From: Verrucomicrobiia bacterium
GTDB lineage: Bacteria > Verrucomicrobiota > Verrucomicrobiia > Verrucomicrobiales > DEV007
Direction of reading: 5' to 3'
Assembly: GCA_030425385.1 (NCBI GenBank)
Contig: JAUIAH010000037.1
Span: forward strand, 1 to 64,000
Length of the DNA stretch: 64,000 nt
This document shows, one piece after another, positions 25,581-32,700 of this stretch (the first letter of the stretch is position 1; each line of letters opens with the position of its first letter). Under the pieces are notes generated by a model. It saw only the letters and a list, made by a program, of their open reading frames with translations, made no database searches and was not told the DNA's origin. Both the position numbers and the translations under genes were made by a program.

Positions 25581-25598
25581 TTGTGAAATTTTTCACAA
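25581..25598. promoter_or_regulatory. Rex-type operator upstream of nuoD
   Basis: TTGTGAAATTTTTCACAA is an 8-bp perfect inverted repeat around TT. It matches the published general form of sites for the NADH/NAD+ sensing repressor Rex (TTGTGAA...TTCACAA), and nuo operons are known Rex targets in other phyla. It also contains TGTGA-N6-TCACA, so a CRP/FNR-family protein is the alternative. It overlaps the predicted -35 element. Confidence 0.6.
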
Positions 25599-25618
25599 AT
25601 TCATCTTGCCCGTAGAAT
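25590..25618 (+). promoter_or_regulatory. Predicted sigma-70 promoter of nuoDEF
   Basis: -35 TTTTCA (25590-25595), a 17-bp spacer and -10 TAGAAT (25613-25618) predict transcription starting near 25625, about 37 bases before the nuoD ATG. The Rex-like palindrome covers the -35, a classical repressor position. Confidence 0.5.
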
Positions 25619-25661
25619 CGTGGAGCCCATGTTCGTAACCGTCTGTTCCAGACGTCTTCCC

Positions 25662-26921
25662 ATGGCTAAAACGGTCACTGAATTTGAGTCTCCCGACACT
25701 GCGGCGCGTGCCCAGCAGCACCTTGCGAGTTATGAGGATACGACGGAGGATTTGGTTGGTGAGAAGCTGACCCTGAACATGGGGCCTTCACATCCGGCCA
25801 CGCATGGCGTGTTGCGATTGATCCTGGAGTTGGATGGTGAGACCATTACGAAGGCCATTCCGGACATTGGGTTTCTGCATCGCGGAGACGAGAAGATTGC
25901 GGAGAACATGCACTACAATCAGTTCGTGCCCTACACGGATCGGTTGGATTATCTGGCGCCACTTTGCAACAACGTGGCTTACGCTTGTGCGGTGGAGAAG
26001 CTGATGGATTGGACGTTGCCAGCCCGTGGGCAGGCGGTTCGTGTGCTGTGTTGCGAGCTGGGCCGGATTTCGGCGCACCTTCTGGGGGTGGGCTGCTATG
26101 CGATGGATGTGGGGGCCATGACGGTGTTCCTCTACACCTTCACCCAGCGTGAGTACATTTATAATCTGGCGGAAGAGATTTCCGGGGCACGCTTCACGAC
26201 TTCTTACACGCGCGTGGGCGGACAAACGCGCGACATTTCGGCCAAGACGTTGCAACAGGTGGCCGAATTCTTGGATCAGCTGGAGCCGCAAATTGAAGAG
26301 GTCGATGCCTTGCTGACGCGAAACAAGATTTTTCTGGATCGGACGCAGGATGTGGGGGTGATCACGAAGGAGGACGCGATTTCCTATGGGCTTTCGGGTC
26401 CAAACCTGCGGGGAAGCGGCGTGGAGCATGACCTACGGAAAGCGCATCCTTATCTGGGGTATGAGCAGTATGACTTCGAGATTCCGATCGGGGAGAATGG
26501 GGATTCATTCGACCGTTATTTGGTGCGGATGGAGGAGATGCGTCAGAGTGTGAAGATCTTGCGCCAGGTGTTGGCGACGATGCCTGATGGGCCGGTGAAC
26601 GTGGTGGATCCGAAGAGTACGCTGCCGGAGAAGGAGAAGGTGTTGATGAGCATGGAAGAATTGATTCATCACTTCATCGTGGCGACGCAGGGGATTGAGG
26701 CCCCTGAAGGAGAGGTGTATTTCGGGGCGGAGAATCCGAAGGGTGAGCTGGGATTTTACATCAATAGCAAGGGTGGCGGCGTGCCGCACCGGTTGAAGAT
26801 CCGCAGCCCGTCTTTTGTGAATTTGAGCATTCTGCCGAAGTTGCTATGTGGGCACCTCGTGAGCGATGTGGTCGCGATCTTGGGCAGCCTGGACTTTGTG
26901 ATGGGAGAATGTGATCGGTAG
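25662..26921 (+). CDS. nuoD: NADH-quinone oxidoreductase subunit D
   Basis: A 419-residue 49-kDa-type subunit of complex I, part of the peripheral arm next to the quinone site. Family landmarks are LNMGPSHPATHGVLRL, IGFLHRGDEKIAE, YTDRLDYLAP and the C-terminal GSLDFVMGECDR. It is the unfused form, without a nuoC domain. ATG 25662 (MAKTVTEF) is preferred over 25620, whose extension is unlike the family. It starts an nuoD-nuoE-nuoF run; nuoA, B, C and G-N are not in the window, so the complex I genes of this organism are split. Confidence 0.96.
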   Translation: MAKTVTEFESPDTAARAQQHLASYEDTTEDLVGEKLTLNMGPSHPATHGVLRLILELDGETITKAIPDIGFLHRGDEKIAENMHYNQFVPYTDRLDYLAPLCNNVAYACAVEKLMDWTLPARGQAVRVLCCELGRISAHLLGVGCYAMDVGAMTVFLYTFTQREYIYNLAEEISGARFTTSYTRVGGQTRDISAKTLQQVAEFLDQLEPQIEEVDALLTRNKIFLDRTQDVGVITKEDAISYGLSGPNLRGSGVEHDLRKAHPYLGYEQYDFEIPIGENGDSFDRYLVRMEEMRQSVKILRQVLATMPDGPVNVVDPKSTLPEKEKVLMSMEELIHHFIVATQGIEAPEGEVYFGAENPKGELGFYINSKGGGVPHRLKIRSPSFVNLSILPKLLCGHLVSDVVAILGSLDFVMGECDR

Positions 26922-26936
26922 TTGTTTTGTGAGTCC

Positions 26937-27431
26937 ATGGATATTCCTCAAGAGCTAGACGAGAAGATCACCGAAGCGATTTCGCACTATCCGGTGTCGA
27001 AGCGGAGTGCGGTCTTGCCAGTGTTGCATTTATTGCAGCATCACTTTGGCTATATCACGGAGGAGGGCGTGACGTGGACCGCTGAGAAACTGGGGTTGGA
27101 ACCAATCAACGTTCTTGAGGTGGTGACCTTCTATCCGGGTTTCCGGCAGAAAGCGCCTGGGAAATATCACATCCGAGTGTGTCGGACATTGAGCTGTGCC
27201 ATGTCCGGTAGTTACGAGTTGATGGAGAAACTCTGTGAGTTGGCGGATATCGATCGTGATACGGTGACGCATCACGATCCGATCGCCGTGAGCAAAGATG
27301 GAAAGTTTAGCATTGAGTTTGCCGAGTGCTTGGCGTGCTGTGGATTTGGTCCGGTTTGCTTGGTGAATGATGATTTCCACGAGAAGGTTTCTGCGGAGAG
27401 CGCGAAAGATCTTCTGGCACAATACTCCTAA
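26937..27431 (+). CDS. nuoE: NADH-quinone oxidoreductase subunit E
   Basis: A 164-residue thioredoxin-like subunit carrying the 2Fe-2S cluster N1a of complex I. The four ligands are C82 and C87 (CRTLSC) and C131 and C135 (CLACC). Helical N-terminal features HHFGYIT and NVLEVVTFYPGF are typical. ATG 26937 lies 15 bp after the nuoD stop. An extra cysteine, C134, next to ligand C135 is slightly unusual. It pairs with NuoF in the NADH-oxidising module. Confidence 0.95.
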   Translation: MDIPQELDEKITEAISHYPVSKRSAVLPVLHLLQHHFGYITEEGVTWTAEKLGLEPINVLEVVTFYPGFRQKAPGKYHIRVCRTLSCAMSGSYELMEKLCELADIDRDTVTHHDPIAVSKDGKFSIEFAECLACCGFGPVCLVNDDFHEKVSAESAKDLLAQYS

Positions 27432-27449
27432 CACGCATCGCAGAGAAGC

Positions 27450-28862
27450 ATGGGCGACATCACCTACAAGGCTGGACGGGAACCGCATCCTCGGGAGAAA
27501 CGATTGATATTTCGGAATGTGGATCGCGAGGGGTGGGACACATCGATCGATTGTGCCATGAAGGATGGTGGGTATGAGCAGGCCAAGAAAGCGTTGACGC
27601 TGGAGCCGAAGGCGATCACGGATGAGGTGAAGACCTCGGGATTGCGTGGCCGTGGTGGCGCGGGCTTTCCCACTGGGGTGAAATGGGGATTCATCCCTCC
27701 GACCAATACCAAGCCTGTGTATTTGATCTGCAATGCGGATGAATCGGAGCCGGGCACGTTCAAAGATCGCTACATCCTGCATCAAGATCCGCATCAGTTG
27801 ATCGAGGGAATGATCATCTCCTGTTACGCAGTGGGAGCCAAGCTTGCCTATATTTATGTGAGGGAGGAGTTTCCAGAAGCGGCGAAGATTCTGGAGAAAG
27901 CGATCGGTGAAGCCCACGAGAAAGGATTCTTGGGGAAGGATATTCAAGGGAGTGGTTTTGATTTAGAGATCTATGTGCACCGAGGTGCTGGTGCCTACAT
28001 TTGTGGTGAAGAGACTGGATTGATCGAATCGCTGGAAGGGAAGCGTCCTTATCCTCGGATCAAACCGCCTTATTTCCCGGCAGCTTTGGGGCTCTATATG
28101 TCGCCAACGATTGTGAATAACGTGGAGACCCTGTGTCATGTGAAGCACATCATGGAAATGGGAGGCGAGGAATATGCGAAGTTGGGAACGCCACGCAATA
28201 CCGGGACGCGGATCCTTTGCGTGAGTGGTGATGTGCAGCAACCGGGTTATTATGAGGTGGAGGTGGGCAAGCTGACTTTTGGTGAATTGGTCAACGATGT
28301 CTGTGGCGGCTTAAAGTCAGGAAGGAAGTTGAAGGCCGTGATTCCCGGGGGGAGTTCTGCGAAAGTGCTGCGTGCGGACGAGCGTTTTAAGATTAAGAAG
28401 GGCGACGATGAGGTGGAGATCGGTGTGGAAGACATTCCGATGGATTTCGATACCCTGATGGCCTGCGGATCGATGGCGGGTTCTGGAGGGGTCATCGTGA
28501 TGGACGACAGTCGCTCGATGACGTGGGTATTGAACAATATCAATAATTTCTACGCGCACGAAAGTTGTGGGCAATGCACGCCTTGCCGTGAGGGGTCTTT
28601 ATGGATGAAGAAGATCACGGATCGCGTGGTGAGCGGTGGGGGAACACCTTCTGACATTGATACTTTAGCTGGTGTGGCCAAGAATATCGACGGGCGTACG
28701 ATTTGCGCGTTTGGCGAAGCGTGTTCCTGGCCGACCTCTAGCTTTGTGGCGAAGTTCCGGGATGAACTCGTCGCATCGACAACCGAAGAGAATGCGGGAA
28801 AAGCGACGACTCCGGAAGCGGCCGCTCAGCGTCGTTACTTGAAAGCGGAGCCGGTGGCTTAA
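27450..28862 (+). CDS. nuoF: NADH-quinone oxidoreductase subunit F
   Basis: A 470-residue flavoprotein that oxidises NADH in complex I. The FMN/NADH-binding Gly-rich motif is GLRGRGGAGFPTGVKWGF, followed by AYICGEETGLIESLEGKRP. The N3 4Fe-4S ligands are in SCGQCTPCREG (C373, C376, C379) with the fourth in FGEACSWP. It lies 18 bp after nuoE. The next gene is a HAD phosphatase rather than nuoG, so the operon stops here in respect of complex I. Confidence 0.96.
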   Translation: MGDITYKAGREPHPREKRLIFRNVDREGWDTSIDCAMKDGGYEQAKKALTLEPKAITDEVKTSGLRGRGGAGFPTGVKWGFIPPTNTKPVYLICNADESEPGTFKDRYILHQDPHQLIEGMIISCYAVGAKLAYIYVREEFPEAAKILEKAIGEAHEKGFLGKDIQGSGFDLEIYVHRGAGAYICGEETGLIESLEGKRPYPRIKPPYFPAALGLYMSPTIVNNVETLCHVKHIMEMGGEEYAKLGTPRNTGTRILCVSGDVQQPGYYEVEVGKLTFGELVNDVCGGLKSGRKLKAVIPGGSSAKVLRADERFKIKKGDDEVEIGVEDIPMDFDTLMACGSMAGSGGVIVMDDSRSMTWVLNNINNFYAHESCGQCTPCREGSLWMKKITDRVVSGGGTPSDIDTLAGVAKNIDGRTICAFGEACSWPTSSFVAKFRDELVASTTEENAGKATTPEAAAQRRYLKAEPVA

Positions 28863-28872
28863 CATAGTCACA

Positions 28873-29574
28873 GTGGCCGCGAGCACGATAGGGGTGATCT
28901 TCGATTGGGATGGCGTCATCATCCATTCGGAGGCGTATCATCGGCGCAGTTGGGAGATGCTTTGCGAGGAGCAAGGTTTGCAGATGCCTGATGGGGCCTT
29001 TTCCCGTTCCTTCGGCATGCGTAATGCGCAGATCATTCCGGACGTCTTTCAATGGGCGGAGCCTAATGATCATGTGCGGATTGCGGCTCTGGGTGATCGT
29101 AAAGAAAGGCTCTATCGTGAACTTGTCAGGACTGAAGGCATCACGCCTCTGGCTGGCGTCTATGCGCTCTTGGATGCGCTGGATGCGGCGGGCATTGCCT
29201 TTGCGGTGGGATCGTCGACTCCTCGAGAGAATATCGATGCTGTGATGGAGGCGCTAGGTATCACGGGTCGGTTCCGAGCAATCGTCGCAGCGGCGGATGT
29301 GTCTCAAGGCAAACCTGATCCTGAAGTGTTCCTCAAGGCTGCTCAAGGGCTGCATCTGGATCCTTGTCAGTGTGTGGTGGTGGAGGATGCGCACGTGGGA
29401 ATCGCCGCCGCCCGCGCCGGTGGGTTCCGGGTTCTGGCGGTCGCGACGACGCATCCGGAGGAAGCGCTTTCTGCGGCAGATGCTGTGCATGCCAATCTGG
29501 AGAGCGTGGACGTCGCGACCCTACGAGCGTTGATCCAGCTGCGGGATTCATTGTCACAGGATTGTCACGCCTGA
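28873..29574 (+). CDS. HAD-superfamily hydrolase, beta-phosphoglucomutase-like
   Basis: A 233-residue HAD protein from a GTG start. Motif I is FDWDGV (nucleophile D11, acid/base D13), motif II is the VGSSTP region, motif III is K in GKPDPEVFLKA, and motif IV is VVEDAHVGIAAARAGG. The helical cap HSEAYHRRSWEMLCEEQG fits subclass I, typical of beta-phosphoglucomutases and small-phosphate phosphatases. Motif I has Trp at the middle position. It follows nuoF by 10 bp and is probably cotranscribed, which does not by itself suggest a shared role. Confidence 0.87.
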   Translation: MAASTIGVIFDWDGVIIHSEAYHRRSWEMLCEEQGLQMPDGAFSRSFGMRNAQIIPDVFQWAEPNDHVRIAALGDRKERLYRELVRTEGITPLAGVYALLDALDAAGIAFAVGSSTPRENIDAVMEALGITGRFRAIVAAADVSQGKPDPEVFLKAAQGLHLDPCQCVVVEDAHVGIAAARAGGFRVLAVATTHPEEALSAADAVHANLESVDVATLRALIQLRDSLSQDCHA

Positions 29575-29619
29575 GGTCTTGCGGACTCTGAAATCCTCTA
29601 CCGGAAATCCTTTACAGGG

Positions 29620-29702
29620 CTGGCGGAGAAAGGGCATGCTCGGCAAACCCCTCCGTGCCAGCACCTATGTTGCGGGCACTAGCTAGCCCACTCAATTGGG
29701 CA
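29620..29702 (+). ncRNA. Possible structured 5' leader of the lamin-tail/CotH gene
   Basis: CTGGC (29620-29624) pairs with GCCAG (29657-29661), and inside it GGAG (29625-29628) pairs with CTCC (29651-29654). Further on GTTGC can pair with GCAAC, enclosing GGGC/GCCC. The same region can be read as a promoter (TTACAG at 29612, CATGCT at 29635, 17 bp apart), in which case part of the fold is not transcribed. Confidence 0.25.
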
Positions 29703-29724
29703 ACCCACTAACCCTGAGTTGTTT

Positions 29725-32700
29725 ATGATAAGTCGTCCTATCTTGGTTCCCTGTCTGTTCGCGTTGACAGCGATCGCTCTCAGCCGTGCTTCGGCGCAGC
29801 AAGTGATCGTTTCTGAAATCATGTATCACCCGAGCGGCGACGCTCCGGAGTATCTGGAAATACAGAATACAGGGTCTACACCCTACGACATCGCCTTGTG
29901 GGAGATTCGCGGAGGCATCCGCTATACCTTTCCAGATTTCGATGCGGCCGATCCGCAGCGTACGTTTCTACGCAATAAAGAACGTATTCTCGTATCATCG
30001 GTGGATCCTGAGGTCTTGCGCGAAGCCTATGCGATTGCGGACGATGTTCGGATCTATGGGCCGTGGGAAGGCGATGTGGCAGAGGATGGATCGCGGCTGT
30101 CCGGTTTCTTGAGCAATCAAGGGGAACGGCTGACGATTCGCGATAAGAATGGATCGCTCTATTCGTCGGTGCGTTATAGCGATGGCGGCGATTGGAGTGT
30201 GGCTGCCGATGGCGCAGGGCATTCTCTGCATGTGATCAATCACTATCGAGTGGTGGATGATTTCCGCAATTGGCGGGCGAGTGTGCACGTGGGAGGCAGC
30301 CCGGGAGCGGCTGAACCCGAGGACACGCATCCTGATATTCATTTGAATGAAGTGTGGTTCGATGCGGAGGGGAAAGTTGCTTGGGTTGAATTGGTGAACC
30401 GCGGATCTGACCCGGTGACTTTAGATGAAATGACAGTGCGAACCGATGCGGACCTCACCTTGGTGGACGCGGCGGATCTGGCAATGGTGCGGGCGCCATT
30501 GAGTGGAATGGTGCCTGCGGGTGGGTATCTGAGTGTCGATGTCTCGTTAGAAGCTGACGATGATACCGGTCTCTACCTTGCTGATGCAAATGGCAATGTG
30601 CTCTCCTCCCATCGATTCTCGAATGCGCGGACCGCATTCAGTTATCAAGTGTATCCTGCTGGATCTGGAGAATGGTATGGCAATGCCGAGAGTTCAAGGG
30701 ATGCAGCCAATGAGCCCGTGCGAAACACGGCGATTGTGATTAATGAGATCATGTTCGATCCCATGGGAGGTAATCATGGGGAATTCGTGGAATTGCACAA
30801 TAAGGGTGCGGAAACCATGGACCTTGGAGGCTGGGAATTGGAAGGGGCGGTCGATTACGTTTTCCCCGCGGGCACGCTGATTGAAAGTGGTGAGCAGTTG
30901 GTGGTGGTTGCGGATTTGGACTGGTTTCAGTCTGTCTATGGAACAGACGTGCGCGCGGTGGGAGACTTCGATGGCGTCTTGAGCAATGCAGGTGATCGCC
31001 TTCGCTTGATCGATGGAGACGACAACTTGGCGGACGAAGTGGATTATGGTGTTGGGGGCGAATGGCCTACCTTGGCAGATGACAAAGGCGCTTCGATGGA
31101 ACTGGTTCATCCAGATATGGATAATAACCGCGCCTCAGCTTGGCGTGATAGTGATGAATCCGCGAAGTCGACACTTCGTGAGTATGCGATTTCAAAGGAG
31201 TATTCGCGCTCTGGGACGTTCCAAGGAGGCGGCATCGGACAGGATCAAGAGCTGCATTTCCACCTGGTGGGTGATGGGTATGTGATTCTGGAAGATGTGG
31301 ACCTGCATCGTCCAAAGAGTCTCTTCAATCCAAATTCCGACAACATCATCGAGAATGTGGATCAGCAATCCAGTTCAGCGAGCAGTGGAGATGGATGGGT
31401 GGCACAAGGCACGCATGCGGAGAGCTTTGTGGATGGAAATCAGCTTCATCTGATTTCTGACGGTCGCGGTGATAATCGAGCCAATCGCGTGGAGATCGAT
31501 ATCGACACTCTGGGGACTTCGACTGATCTAGAACTCACCTTCAAAGCACGCTGGATGTATGGCAAATCGCGTTTGATTGCTCAAACGGTTGATCACGGGT
31601 GGTCCCACGAGTTTCTGATCGATGTGCCTGAGAACATCGGCACGCCCGGAGCACCAAACACAGCATTCCAAGCGGATCCTCTGCCGCAAGCGGATGACTT
31701 GACGCATCATCCTGTGGTGCCGACGTCTTCTGACAATGTGACGATCACCGCAAGAATCGATTCCATGGCCCCGCTGAGTACTGTGGAGGTGCGTTATGTG
31801 GAAGATAGTCGGGGCGGTAATGCGGAAAGTCTCTTCAATCCTTGGGGGCGGGCGGCGATGAACGATGAAGGTATCGACGGCGATGCGGTGGCTGGAGATG
31901 GCATCTATAGTGGTCAGATCACCACGCTTAAAGATGATGGTGCAGTCGTCGTCTTCTATGTTCGGGCGGAGGACACGAATGGGGCTGAGGTGACGCTTCC
32001 AAAGCATGGTGTGGCGAGCCCAGCGCTCTATGTGGTAGATGACGACGTGCGGGAATCAGATCTGCGGATTCAGCGTATTGTCATGTCCGCCTTCCATTTG
32101 GATCAATTCGGAGGACGGCCGCAGGCCAAGTTCGATTTCAAATACCCTTATGTGTCCAATCACTACAAACCGTGCACGATTATCATCGACGAAAGCTATG
32201 TGATCTATGGGTGTGAGGCGCGTTCGGCAGGGAGCCCATGGCACGAGGGCGAGCGCCCGAATCTCGCGCTGAAGGGTAAGTTTAAAACGCCTAAGTCGAA
32301 TACGTTCAAGGGGCGCGTGAAATCCACTTGGGACCAGGATCCCACAGTGGGTGATCGTTCCCACAATGACCGTATCACTCGCTATTGGATGTATCTATTG
32401 GGACACCCCGCGAGTGACAACGAGTTCATTCATCTCATGGTGAATGCGGGTAACATGGTCGTACGCGAGGACGTCGAGCCTCCTTCGGGGAACGAGTTCA
32501 TGGATCGGCATTGGGAAAATGGCAGTCAGGGACAGATGTATCGTATCGATGACGAGTGGACATTTCCTGATAACTTTAGCTCACGGCCATCGCGCAACGC
32601 GGAGTGGGATTACAAGCAACCGAATGGTGATCGTGGCGGGCGTTATCACGCTGAATGGATGCTGCGTTCGCGAGAGGTAGAGTATGATTACGAGCCGATT

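Noticed and set aside
25581-25598. CRP-type site (TGTGA-N6-TCACA) as the primary call
   Set aside because: The longer TTGTGAAA/TTTCACAA symmetry, the position over the -35 and the nuo target fit Rex better; CRP/FNR is kept only as an alternative.
29620-29702. Cyclic di-GMP (GEMM) riboswitch, because of GGCAAACC at 29642-29649
   Set aside because: The second conserved block (GACGCAAAGCC) and the tetraloop receptor are absent.
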